Shown piece after piece: positions 1 through 12,045 of a stretch of 64,000 nucleotides of DNA. How positions within the stretch are numbered: the first letter of the stretch is position 1; the number at the start of each line of letters is the position of its first letter. A model generated the notes under the pieces. It saw only the letters and a program-made list of their open reading frames with translations, ran no database searches and was not told where the DNA came from. Source of the DNA: Solen grandis (Eukaryota; Mollusca; Bivalvia; Adapedonta; Solenidae); the NCBI GenBank assembly GCA_021229015.1, contig CM037781.1, positions 38,175,897 to 38,239,896 of the forward strand, given 5' to 3'. The translations under genes were made by a program, and so were the position numbers.

Positions 1-802
1 TAAATTAAAAACTCAGAAAATAAGTTTCTACTAATAAATAAAGAACTGAAATACAGAAACCGTATTCAATAAAGAAGATGACATTTTTTAATACCATACA
101 AGTTTCAGATATTTCTTACCTGTTTCGACTTTCGTTTTCCTCTTGTCACTTAGCTGACATAACGTCATTGCAGTGTCCAATTATAATCATCATATCTTTA
201 TGACATTTTCATAATTCAATAAACAAGTGATTGTAAAAAGACTTATCAATTAACTATTTTAAAGACACGTCAGAATATGACTTAATCAAAACAAAAATAC
301 TACGTTACTCCTATTTCTTTGAACAGGAAGTAGAACTGTGAAACCGGTGTTGATAAAATAGCCAACATCATGAAAATAAAAATAAACATTAATAAAGAAA
401 AACAAAAAAAAATGTAAAAATACTAGATAAAATGATGAATGATTAAATAACATTAAATATGATTAAATATTGTAAGAGTATAAATGGTAATGAGTCAAGC
501 ACAGCGTCCCGAGTGAATTTTGTATCCTTACACCGGACTTGATACTTTGGCGGGAAAATATAAATTAGTCTCGGAGTCTCCTATATACCTGATTGTAAGC
601 GTACGGTTGCATACGGTTCGACATACTGAACGCACGCCTGGTAGATCAAGACTATGATATATATCTTTGTAAGCTATAAAGAGATCCTGATTGAGATAGT
701 ATTGGGAATCGGCTGGAAAATACTCAACCGACAGTTACGGGTCTTCCTAATTGACCAGAAGCGTCAAGAAGTGACAACTAGCGACTGCGTTTATAAGTTT
801 TT

Positions 803-806
803 CACA

Positions 807-846
<40 letters not shown>
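803..846. repeat. (CA)n microsatellite
   Basis: About 44 bases of nearly uninterrupted CA dinucleotides with one T interruption near its start. Confidence 0.95.
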
Positions 847-848
<2 letters not shown>

Positions 849-1036
849 TTCATAATGTTTTATGAAAATAGTATTTAAAGTAATAATAAAAAAAAAAACC
901 GCTCGTAACGGTATTACTATATAATATACGTAGCTTCATTATATACCATGATATACACGTGAACACTACTGATTATGTTTAGCAACAAGAAAAAAACTTT
1001 GTGGTAGTAATATAGTATATGCTTTATTACTACTAT

Positions 1037-1040
<4 letters not shown>

Positions 1041-1076
<36 letters not shown>
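1041..1076. repeat. (AT)n microsatellite
   Basis: 36 bases of perfect alternating AT. Confidence 0.95.
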
Positions 1077-1079
<3 letters not shown>

Positions 1080-2502
1080 CTGAATAAGGGCAAAGAAGAA
1101 GCTAAACACAGAAAGTGGTATAATAAAATATACACACAGATTTAAACAATATTTTACATACAGACCGATCTTAGAAATTGGTCTGTATGTAAGATAGACA
1201 TACAAAGGATTTTATAGAGAGAAAAATACTATTTCGACTCCTCCATGAGTCTCAATACAGATTACCCTTCTCAAATTCTCGAATTACGATTTGTTAAACT
1301 CCGCAAATCTTGAAACGTGTATGATAGATTAAAAAAAAATAAACACAAGAAATCAAGTGACGAGATTTTCATTTCGTATATCTTGAAACTTCTGTATTTA
1401 AAACAAATGGGTAAAAATTTAAGAAATCAAGTGACGAGAACTTTATTTTCGTTATTCTTTCAAGAAACTTATGCATCCTCAATTTGTTCTCATTTTCTTG
1501 TTGGACACCGTTTTCACTGATTTTGTTCTTTTGCGCTGACCGGGTCATATTTTTGGAAAATATGTTTCTTGTCGCTGGAATTCTTCTTATCTCTATTAGG
1601 GAGACCGACAGTTACAAAGAAGTGCAAAATAATCCGACCATTTACATCAGGGCAGAGTTCTCCATAACATACATATATATAATCCATGATTAGAGTTATT
1701 TATATAGCACATCTCCTGGTTATATCAACATTTGTGGTCGTCCTTCTCCTTTTGAATTATATGTAGTCTAGATCTATCAAAGCGGAATTTTTCGATTTGG
1801 TATATTATCTATCATTAAGGGCGTGCCTGGGCACTTACGCACGTGCGGACAATTGATTTGAAAAATCGAAAATTTAAAAACGCCAAAAAAGCTATAAAAA
1901 CCGATAAAACATACATTTGTCTTCATAATAAAAATCTATTTTGAACGGATTGGCCTAAAACGATGTTACAAAAATCATATCTTTAAAGACATATATGCAA
2001 TTAAGAGAACAAACAAGCTAAATTACTGACAACATATAGGTTTATATCTTACGTTACTATACATTCCTGATCAACTCATCTTTCCCCGTCTCATTCATTT
2101 GTTCTAATAGTAACTCCATTTCAAGGAAGCGTAGCAAATTATTACACATGACTGAGATCGGATGCAAAGACCAGGGCAATGTTCTGTAACATCTGCATGA
2201 AGGCTTAGATATTAATTATTTCATTTCTGCCATGATTCATGAAGAAAGAAAATACAAAAACATGTATGTAAGCATGAACAGTGTTAAGATATAGTTTTTA
2301 TATTATTAACCAGAAAATAATTTGAATACTTAAAGTTTAAATTTTATTTATTTTACATCGGTTACGAAACAAGTTATCACAACTTATGTTAATCAATCTG
2401 GATGGCTCTGGCGGCGGCGTATGTGGTCATTATTGTGGGAATACTTGATATGTATAAAAAAAAGATGATAACTTCATAACTTCGGATGCAAAGACCAGGG
2501 CA

Positions 2503-2715
2503 ATGTTCTGTAACATCTGCAGGCAAGAAGGCTTAGATATTAATTATTTCATTTCTGCCATGACATACAAAGGATTTTATAGAGAGAAAAAATACTATTT
2601 CGACTCCTCCATGAGTCTCAATACAGATTACTGCATGGACAGATATCCCCTTCTCAAATTCTCGAATTACGTTTTGTTAAACTCCGCAAATCTTGAAACG
2701 TGTATGATAGATTAA
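2503..2715 (+). other. 70-codon ORF inside the 1.39-kb repeat unit
   Basis: ATG-initiated ORF of 70 codons with four cysteines and no recognisable domain. An identical copy lies at 3889-4101; in copy 1 the matching region is damaged by the 18-base deletion. Identity between the copies reflects recent duplication of the whole unit, so it is not evidence of selection on a protein. Probably not a gene. Confidence 0.15.
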
Positions 2716-3888
2716 AAAAAAAATAAACACAAGAAATCAAGTGACGAGATTTTCATTTCCGTATATCTTGAAACTTCTGTATTTAAAACAAATGGATAAA
2801 AATTTAAGAAATCAAGTGACGAGAACTTTATTTTCGTTATTCTTTCAAGAAACTTATGCATTTTCAATCTGTTCTCATTTTCTTGTTGGACACCGTTTTC
2901 ACTGATTTTGTTCTTTTGCGCTGACCGGGTCATATTTTTGGAAAATATGTTTCTTGTCGCTGGAATTCTTCTTATCTCTATTTAGGGAGACCGACAGTTA
3001 CAAAGAAGTGCAAAATAATCCGACCATTTACATCAGGGCAGAGTTCTTCATAACATACATATATATAATCCATGATTAGAGTTATTTATATAGCATATCT
3101 CCTGGTTATATCAACATTTGTGGTCGGCCTTCTCCTTTTGAATTATATGTAGTCTAGATCTATCAAAGCGGAATTTTTCGATTTGGTATATTATCTATCA
3201 CTAAGGGCGTGCCTGGGCACTTACGCACGTGCGGACAATTGATTTGAAAAATCGAAAATTTAAAAACGCCAAAAAAGCTATAAAAACCGATAAGACATAC
3301 ATTTGTCTTCATAATAAAAATCTATTTTGAACGGATTGGCCTAAAACGATGTTACAAAAATCATATCTTTAAAGACATACATGTAATTAAGAGAACAAAC
3401 AAGCTAAATTACTAACAACATATAGGTTTATATCTTACGGTACCAAACATTCCTGATCAACTCATCTTTCCCCGTCTCATTCATTTGTTCTCATAGTAAC
3501 TCCATTTTAAGGAAGCATGGCAAATTATTACACATGACTGAGATCGGATGCAAAGACCAGGGCAATGTTCTGTAACATCTGCATGAAGGCTTAGATATTA
3601 ATTATTTCATTTCTGCCATGATTCATGAAGAAAGAAAATGCAAAAACATGTATGTAAGCATGAACAGTGTTAAGATATAGTTTTTATATTATTAACCAGA
3701 AAATAATTTGAATACTTAAAGTTTAAATTTTATTTATTTTACATCGGTTACGAAACAAGTTATCACAACTTATGTTAATCAATCTGGATGGCTCTGGCGG
3801 CGGCGTATGTGGTCATTATTGTGGGAATACTTGATATGTATAAAAAAAAGATGATAACTTCATAACTTCGGATGCAAAGACCAGGGCA

Positions 3889-4101
3889 ATGTTCTGTAAC
3901 ATCTGCAGGCAAGAAGGCTTAGATATTAATTATTTCATTTCTGCCATGACATACAAAGGATTTTATAGAGAGAAAAAATACTATTTCGACTCCTCCATGA
4001 GTCTCAATACAGATTACTGCATGGACAGATATCCCCTTCTCAAATTCTCGAATTACGTTTTGTTAAACTCCGCAAATCTTGAAACGTGTATGATAGATTA
4101 A
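3889..4101 (+). other. Second copy of the repeat-unit ORF
   Basis: Identical to the 70-codon ORF 1386 bases upstream. It carries the same four cysteines and no known domain. It exists because the unit is tandemly repeated. Confidence 0.15.
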
Positions 4102-5439
4102 AAAAAAAATAAACACAAGAAATCAAGTGACGAGAACTTTATTTTCGTTATTCTTTCAAGAAACTTATGCATTTTCAATCTGTTCTCATTTTCTTGTTGG
4201 ACACCGTTTTCACTGATTTTGTTCTTTTGCGCTGACCGGGTCATATTTTTGGAAAATATGTTTCTTGTCGCTGGAATTCTTCTTATCTCTATTTAGGGAG
4301 ACCGACAGTTACAAAGAAGTGCAAAATAATCCGACCATTTACATCAGGGCAGAGTTCTTCATAACATACATATATATAATCCATGATTAGAGTTATTTAT
4401 ATAGCATATCTCCTGGTTATATCAACATTTGTGGTCGGCCTTCTCCTTTTGAATTATACGTAGTCTAGATCTATCAAAGCGGAAATTTTCGATTTGGTAT
4501 ATTATCTATCATTAACGGCGTGCCTGGGCACTTACGCACGTGCGGACAATTGATTTGAAAAATCGAAAATTTAAAAACGCCAAAAAAGCTATAAAAACCG
4601 ATAAGACATACATTTGTCTTCATAATAAAAATCTATTTTGAACGGATTGGCCTAAAACGATGTTACAAAAATCATATCTTTAAAGACAACATGAATTTTA
4701 AGAGAACAAACAAGCTAAATTACTGACAACATATAGGTTTATATCTTACGGTACCAAACATTCCTGATCAACTCATCTTTCCCCGTCTCATTCATTTGTT
4801 CTCATAGTAACTCCATTTTAAGGAAGCATGGCAAATTATTACACATGACTGAGATCGGATGCAAAGACCAGGCAATGTCTGTAACATCTGCATGAAGGCT
4901 TAGATATTTATTATTTCATTTCTGCCATGATTCATGAAGAAAGAAAATGCAAAAACATGCATGTAAGCATGAACAGTGTTAAGATATAGTTTTTATATTA
5001 TTAACCAGAAAATAATTTGAATACTTAAAGTTTAAATTTTATTTATTTTACATCGGTTACGAAACAAGTTATCACAACTTATGTTAATCAACTCGTCTGG
5101 TGGTAAAAAACGTGTTCATTATATTTTAAAAATGTTGTAATTAATTATATAAACTCTGAAACATCTTTATTATGTTATGATGAATGCATAGTCCTTGACT
5201 TGTGTTAAAAATCGCTTTTTGTTATATACTTGGCTAATAAAATGGCTCATGAAAAGAAAAAAATGGCTTTTAATCCATTTGCTCCAACAAATCATAGCGC
5301 TGAAGGCACTGGAGTTGTGTGTGTGTCTCAAGTGAAAGGGGTTTGACGGACTGCAGCTTAAAAAGGTCGGTTCGAGACTTTACCAGTCTGCTGTGTAACT
5401 TAAATCATAAAGTAGCATTGCTAACGTGTGTGTCAGTGA

Positions 5440-5688
5440 TCATTCCATGTAATATTGAAACGTAAAACCTCTCTTTAACAATAGCTCTAGATAGTCCAAA
5501 ACATTTTTAGGTTTAATGGCATGGTATTTAAACTGTGTTGCATATTTCCAATTTAGTACAATGACGCCCAAAACCTGCTGGCTCCCATTCCGCGCTAACT
5601 TGTAAGTAATACTTAAATTTGGTAGTTCTGCGTTTATGCGTTCCTCCATTGTCTGTTTTGTGAAATATTCAAGTACATAAATTGACAT
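5440..5688 (-). CDS. Unrecognised 82-codon ORF
   Basis: ATG-initiated minus-strand ORF of 82 residues with mixed composition (many Leu, Tyr and Lys) and no low-complexity stretch. I recognise no domain, signal peptide or membrane segment. It could be a chance ORF or an exon of a decayed mobile element. No neighbouring exon or promoter signal was found. Confidence 0.15.
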   Translation of the reverse strand: MSIYVLEYFTKQTMEERINAELPNLSITYKLARNGSQQVLGVIVLNWKYATQFKYHAIKPKNVLDYLELLLKRGFTFQYYME

Positions 5689-6669
5689 AATTTATTACAT
5701 TGATAATTACCTATATTTGTCGTGAAATGAAACTTTTGGGTAATTTTTTAGAAAAACAAGAATGTTGAAATTTGCCCCTAAGCATAACTGTGTTTAAGTA
5801 TTACTTAAGACTAAGTATTACTTTGGGAGTTCGAGCCAGATTGGGCGATGGTGAAGGGCCGTTAAAGTAAGCAGCGTGGCTTCGATCTCCGGTCGCGACA
5901 AGCCAATGTCGTTAACATTGTACCGACATAGCCCTTTATGTTAAAATGCTACCAGGGCTGTCATGTCCGGTATCTGGGTGCAGTTTCATACCACGAGTCT
6001 ATCACTATGTGTATATGGTAGACATCGTCCCAATTAGAGGTAATCCTTTCTAGCACGCTGAATCATGTTGATGGAATTATCTCCCTTTGATTCATCGTTA
6101 CCTGGGTATTCGTACCTACTCGACCATCTCAGTTGAGCTCGGATTATGTTCATTTAATGGTTTCTTTTGAAAAGTAAGCATTTGTTGAGGAACATTTCTT
6201 GAATACAATTTGCGGTATAGGCCACCTGCACGTTCAGAAGAGCGAATTTCCGAGAACACTGCCTTGTTCGAGTTATATTCTAAGTCCCAAAGCGTATATA
6301 TTTAAACAAAGGAACTTTCAGTAGTCCGAGCCACGCGACCCGTGATCAAATCTTCCGCGTAAGTCCTCGGTGATCGCAAAATTCAAGCCGACCGCGTAAA
6401 CATGGTAAACTGTTTCATGCAGATGCGCGTTAGTACATACAATATTTCTTATTTCTTTAAGTAGGCTTTGGTATACGTGGAATACGTTTAACCTGATTAT
6501 TACATTAAAAAACTCAAATAAAGTATGTACAGACGGGTTCTAAATGAATTAAGGTATTTTGTTACACTCGGTGTTCCCTTTCCATGAGCGGGAGGCCATG
6601 TGTTCAATCCCCGGACTCGGCATACCAAAATCGTTTAAAAACATTTGTTTTGGCGAACAGAACGTTTAC

Positions 6670-6780
6670 GAGGGTACATCTAGGACTTATTGGCTCCATG
6701 TCAGAATGATATAACCGAATGGTGTATATCATGCTATTCGTCTAAGGTGTAGTATTGAAGTGTGGCATCACTATATTTGT
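6670..6780 (+). repeat. Fragment of a dispersed SINE-like repeat
   Basis: Word order (GGCTCCATGTCAG, a short block, then TATCATGC, then GTAGTATTGAAGTGTGGCA) parallels the element at 29262-29521, which reads GACTCTGTGTCAG, GTATCATGCC and GATACTGCAGTGTGGCAGCA. It is a diverged partial copy. Confidence 0.5.
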
Positions 6781-7064
6781 CCCATGTTGATTAAGATACT
6801 TCAGCGGGACGGGAAAATTCACATAAGATATAAATGCGATGAATGTGATGTATTTTATATTTTCTCTTCTTTTCTGGCCCTGTTGTCTAACATTCATAAA
6901 GATGCACCGTTTCATATCCTATATCTTAGGGAGGAAAACTCAATCTGTGCTTTGTCATATTTTAAACATTTCCCATACTTTTATAACTTAATTCATCAAG
7001 TAACGATAAAGTGTCACAGAAAATATAACAAAAATATTTCATCAATTACATTTATAATCATTAC

Positions 7065-7639
7065 AAATCAAGGTGATGGGCAGAGTAACCGTACCCCTAC
7101 CCAAATCAAGGTGATGGGCAGAGTAACCGTACTCCTACCCAAATCAAGGTGATGGGCAGAGTAACCATACCCCTACCCAAATCAAGGTCATGGGCAGAGT
7201 AACCGTACCCCTACCCAAATCAAGGTCATGGGCAGAGTAACCGTACCCCTACCCAAATCAAGGTGATGGGCAGAGTAACCGTACCCCTACCCAAATCAAG
7301 GTCATGGGCAGAGTAACCGTACCCCTACCCAAATCAAGGTCATGGGCAGAGTAACCGTACCCCTACCCAAATCAAGGTCATGGGCAGAGTAACCGTACCC
7401 CTACCCAAACCAAGGTCATGGGCAGAGTAACCGTACCCCTACCCAAATCAAGGTGATGGGCAGAGTAACCGTACCCCTACCCAAATCAAGGTCATGGACA
7501 GAGTAACCGTACCCCTACCCAAATCAAGGTCATGGACAGAGTAACCGTACCCCTACCCAAATCAAGGTCATGGGCAGAGTAACCGTACCCCTACCCAAAT
7601 CAAGGTCATGGGCAGAGTAACCGTACCCCTACCCAAATC
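7065..7639. repeat. 38-bp minisatellite, about 15 copies
   Basis: 575 bases of a 38-bp unit that begins AAATCAAGGTSATGGGCAGA and ends CCGTACCCCTACCC. Units differ mainly at one G/C position (GTGATG versus GTCATG) and at occasional single bases such as GGACAG for GGGCAG. The unit is clearly more GC-rich than the flanks. Confidence 0.97.
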
Positions 7640-7869
7640 CTGTATAAGCGCCTGAAATTTATGATTCCGAGTAAATCACTCTATATTTGTGATATATAGG
7701 CTCATAATGTGGTTTTGAACCTCAGACTTTTAGATAATATGTCTCATTCGTTTTTAGAGTCAAAGAAATGTCTAGTATATTGAAGATCATAGAATCTCAA
7801 GCACATAATAGACTTTGAAATGCTTGACAAATCTTAAATCACAAAATCGACTAATTTATTATAATCATA

Positions 7870-9963
7870 CAACCATCATGCCTAAAAATAATAAACCATG
7901 AAATACCTTCACATCATCAACCATGTCATGCGTAAAACATAATAAACCATGAAATACCTATCACATCATCAACCATGTCATGCGTAAAATATAATAAACC
8001 ATGAAATACCTATCACATCATCAACCATGTCATGCGTAAAATATAATAAACCATGAAATACCTATCACATCATCAACCATGTCATGCGTAAAACATAATA
8101 AACCATGAAATACCTATCACATCATCAACCATGTCATGCGTAAAATATAATAAACCATGAAATACCTATCACATCATCAACCATGTCATGCGTAAAATAT
8201 AATAAACCATGAAATACCTATCACATCATTAACCATGTCATGCGTAAAATATAATAAACCATGAAATACCTATCACATCATTAACCATGTCATGCGTAAA
8301 ATATAATAAACCATGAAATACCTATCACATCATCAACCATGTCATGCGTAAAACAATAAACCATGAAATACCTATCACATCATTAACCATGTCATGCGTA
8401 AAACAATAAACCATGAAATACCTATCACATCATTAACCATGTCATGCATAAAATATAATAAACCATGAAATACCTATCACATCATCAACCATGTCATGCG
8501 TAAAACATAATAAACCATGAAATACCTATCACATTATCAACCATGTCATGCGTAAAACATAATAAACCATGAAATACCTATCACATCATCAACCATGTCA
8601 TGCGTAAAACNNNNNNNNNNNNNNNNNNNNNNNNNNNNNNNNNNNNNNNNNNNNNNNNNNNNNNNNNNNNNNNNNNNNNNNNNNNNNNNNNNNNNNNNNN
8701 NNNNNNNNNNAATAAACCATGAAATACCTATCACATCATCAACCATGTCATGCGTAAAACAATAAACCATGAAATACCTATCACATCATTAACCATGTCA
8801 TGCGTAAAACATAATAAACCATGAAATACCTTTCACATCATCAACCATGTCATGCGTAAAACAATAAACCATGAAATACCTATCACATCATCAACCATGT
8901 CATGCGTAAAACATAATAAACCATGAAATACCTATCACATCATCAACCATGTCATGCGTAAAATATAATAAACCATGAAATACCTATCACATCATTAACC
9001 ATGTCATGCGTAAAATATAATAAACCATGAAATACCTATCACATCATTAACCATGTCATGCGTAAAATAATAAACCATGAAATACCTATCACATCATCAA
9101 CCATGTCATGCGTAAAATATAATAAACCATGAAATACCTATCACATCATCAACCATGTCATGCGTAAAATATAATAAACCATGAAATACCTATCACATCA
9201 TTAACCATGTCATGCGTAAAATAATAAACCATGAAATACCTATCACATCATCAACCATGTCATGCGTAAAATATAATAAACCATGTCTTGTCTATCACAT
9301 TTATTAACCATTTAATGCGTAAATCATAATAAACCATGAAATGCCTATCACATCATCAACCATGTCATGCCAAAAACATAATAAACATGTCTTGTCTATC
9401 ACATTTATTAACCATTTAATGCGTAAATCATAATAAACCATGAAATACCTATCACATCATTAACCATGTCATGCCAAAAACATAATGAACCATGAAATAC
9501 CTATCACATCATAACCATGTCATGCCAAAAAACATAATAAACCATGAAATACCTATCACATCATAAACCATGTCATGCCAAAAACATAATAAACCTTGAA
9601 ATGCCTATCACATTATCAATCATGCCTTGCTAACTACACTATAAACCATGAAATGCCAAACATAATGAACCATAAAATTCCTATCACATTATCAATCTTG
9701 TTATGCTTAATACATAAAAAACATAAAACAAAGATATAAAACCATGAATGCGTAACATATGATAAGTAATGAAATGCCCATTTAATTGCGAATCACGAAA
9801 TACTTAACCGCGAATTGTCTAACATGTCATAAACCATGAAGTGTCTGAGATATCATAAACCATGAAATGCCCAACATATCATAAACAACATTATAAAAAA
9901 GAAATCACGATAATCCTACTATATAAACCATGAATAATCTAACATTTCATAAACCATGAAATA
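7870..9963. repeat. 52-bp satellite array with 26-bp substructure
   Basis: Roughly 30 visible copies of a 52-bp unit that starts AATAAACCATGAAATACCTA and ends CCATGTCATGCGTAAAACAT. Variants of about 49-50 bp lack two or three bases at the junction (ACAATAAACC instead of ACATAATAAACC). From about 9290 the copies diverge. Between about 9830 and 9960 the repeat becomes a 26-bp monomer of the form CATAAACCATGAAATGCCCA plus six bases. The array is interrupted by a 100-N gap, so its true length is unknown. Confidence 0.97.
8611..8710. other. Assembly gap (100 N) inside the 52-bp satellite
   Basis: Exactly 100 N with satellite units on both sides. A round 100 usually denotes unknown size, so the satellite is probably collapsed here. 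Confidence 0.95.
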
Positions 9964-10065
9964 ACTATGAAGGGGTTAACACCGGCACCAGCTGATTATG
10001 AAACTCATGACATGTCTTCAGTTAACAATTAATTCAGTCCACGAAATGCCTAACACCCACAATCA

Positions 10066-12045
10066 TTATTTCAGTTCATAAAACGTGACTTTGTCACAGT
10101 CATTCTCTGTCACAACGAACACGTTTGAATTTGGCAAGAAATTGACATGCTGAAATTTTCCATCATGGCTGTCAAGCAACCGCCTACAGTATTCCCCTGA
10201 CGGAGAAATCTGGTGGATACGTGGCGGATCTATGTCGCAGATATAGATATATCCATGTGTGTCTATAGAACAACTCACAGGGTGGTTGATTTCACGGCCC
10301 GAAATGATGAGTTCGATATTTTCACTCTGATGCTCATTTTAACGACTTCACCTAATGTCCTCTTTCCAAGACACGTGACAAACAATGCCCTACTTCTCCG
10401 GTCCATTAACAGAGAGACAGGTTCTCTAAATGCATACGCAAACCTCATAACTGCTTCAGGTTGTTCAAATTTTGTAAGAACGACGTCATTTTTGGTCGTG
10501 TATATCAAGTCATGGTCAAAATAAGCAATACCTCTACACTTTGGCTTTGCACTCAGAAGTTTCACATCCCCTATATAAGGTGCTAAAGTAACAAACATTA
10601 CACAGTTTATGTCAGGTGCAGTTGCAGCGACCCCTATTTCTCTCCCTGGGAGTTTTGTCAAGTTATGCGGCTTTGCAGGTAACTTTATTTCATCTACCAG
10701 CTCAAATCTTGAGTTTAAAACGATCAGCTTCTCATTTTTCTGATCTGCTAGAACTATTTTCCCATCCCTGAGTACTTCTGTATCAGTAATGTTATGACTA
10801 AACCGATCCTTCGGAATGTAAACCTCACATACTTTTGTTGCAATGCCTCTCTCAACGGAGCTTACTGAATGCTTCCGAGGCGAAACTAGTACCCCAGATG
10901 GTGTAATAACACTACCGGGGGTCACAATTGACTGAGAAGATTTTCGAGTCGTAGGAGTTTCTCGAAGTATTGCAATACTATTTTGCCTGGTAAAACGTGT
11001 AACTGTAGTTTCTCTCTTGGGTTATTTTCTTCCTCAGTCAAGGATCTGTCAATTGGTGATGTAGCAACACTTACAGTATCCTGAGTAACATGGTTATGGT
11101 TGGTATCCACCATATTTCTTGAGTCATTGCAGCTTTTGGAATTTTCCGATGCCTTTCTTTTCTGAAAAGAAGTAAACTGTACGGACTTTTTCAATTCTAT
11201 TGACTTCCGTTGCACAATGTCTTTGTTAGTGGGTGTCAGATCTTTGGATGAAGTACTGCCAGCTTCATCTGTCTCTGATATGTCTGTAAGTGTTTCAACA
11301 ACGTCTGTCGAGGATTCTTGTGTTTCAGGTTTCAGTTCTCCAAGAGTCGCTGATTGAACTTTTTTTCTATGACCAAGAATGTCTTTCAAAGTGAGTTTTG
11401 TATTTAGGTCCAATTTGTAGTTAACAAAATGAGTGATAATTTCATCGTTTGCAATTTTGGAAGGTTTCATAGCGTTTTGACAATCAAGCAGTGATCGTAA
11501 ACGCAGGGTATTATTTTTATGCAATGCACCGTCCCTTTCAATGTTTAATTTTGATAATTCATTTAACCGTTCTCGAATCGTTTGCGAACGTTTTTGAAGC
11601 TTGTCAATATCTGCGTTTAGCGTTACACAAATTTGTTGGCGTAGATCATCGCCCATGTGTTTCAGAAGATCGGACACGTCGTTCACAAGATCTTGTATCT
11701 CCTTTGACATTTCGGTCTTGTTATTTACGGCTTTTTGCTCGATATCCTTTACGTTCTCTGAATCTTTTAAAGTGTCGTTTTCCTCTCTTCTAAGTCTTTA
11801 ATAAGTCGCCTCTCTGTCTGCTTGAATTTTATCGAATTAACGTAATCATCAATCTCAAAAATCTCTTCTTGTCGTTTTTGACGCTTCCTCGTCTGAAAGC
11901 ATGTGAGACAAATCAGTTCCCCAGTGGATTCGCAGAAGTGTGTTACATTTTTATTGAGGTGCTTCTCACATTTAATAACGTTTTGTTGTCTTTCAGGAGC
12001 TTGGTGGTCCTGTTTCTGTTGGATGACCGATGTGGATGTTCCCAT
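10066..12045 (-). CDS. B-box / coiled-coil / beta-propeller (TRIM-like) protein, three apparent frameshifts
   Basis: Single-exon gene of about 660 codons from ATG 12045 to TAA 10066. No RING finger precedes the B-box. The B-box ligands begin C26, H29, C38, C46, C49 (numbered from that Met), but the usual fourth ligand is Thr and the distal His pair is missing, so the zinc site is degenerate. A charged coiled coil follows (about residues 60-170), then a Ser/Thr/Asn-rich linker. The C-terminal half has repeated short strands typical of an NHL/SMP30-like propeller (for example GYIYICD near the end). Such bivalve TRIM-like proteins are usually ubiquitin-ligase or innate-immunity scaffold relatives; function here is inferred. 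The frame breaks three times (near 11785, 10977 and 10340). Each break is one missing base in an AAAA run of the coding strand, and restoring one A reconnects all four segments. Sequencing indels are therefore as likely as pseudogenisation. Confidence 0.8.

Larger units (their letters stand above)
1..1196. other. AT-rich flank with two microsatellites
   Basis: No gene is supported here. Short ORFs on both strands are produced by the CA and AT microsatellites and have no recognisable domain. The rest is AT-rich single-copy-looking sequence. Confidence 0.6.
1197..5091. repeat. Tandem array of a 1.39-kb unit
   Basis: Three consecutive copies are visible, using the anchor TACAAAGGATTTTATAGAGA at 1201, 2566 and 3952. 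Copy 1 spans 1201-2565, copy 2 spans 2566-3951 (1386 bp) and copy 3 spans 3952-5091, where homology stops. Copy 1 lacks about 18 bases near 1262 (present at 2632-2650). Copy 3 lacks about 74 bases between two AAGAAATCAAGTGACGAGA direct repeats that are both present in copies 1 and 2. Each unit contains an internal partial duplication: the segment around 2155-2235 resembles 2483-2565. Each also contains a SINE-derived stretch (about 2330-2450). Near-identity of copies 2 and 3 suggests recent duplication. Confidence 0.95.
5092..7064. other. Spacer between tandem arrays, SINE-like fragments
   Basis: No convincing gene. It contains tRNA box-B-like words (near 5360-5375, 5827-5840 and 6595-6608) and a fragment of a dispersed repeat at about 6670-6780. 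One minus-strand ORF (5440-5688) is listed separately. The ORF beginning at 6760 runs into the 38-bp minisatellite and is not credible. Confidence 0.5.

Noticed and set aside
6760..7152. 130-codon plus-strand ORF
   Set aside because: Its 3' third is the 38-bp minisatellite, and the rest has no recognisable domain or codon pattern.
8546..8770. 74-codon minus-strand ORF across the first gap
   Set aside because: It consists of the 52-bp satellite and Ns.
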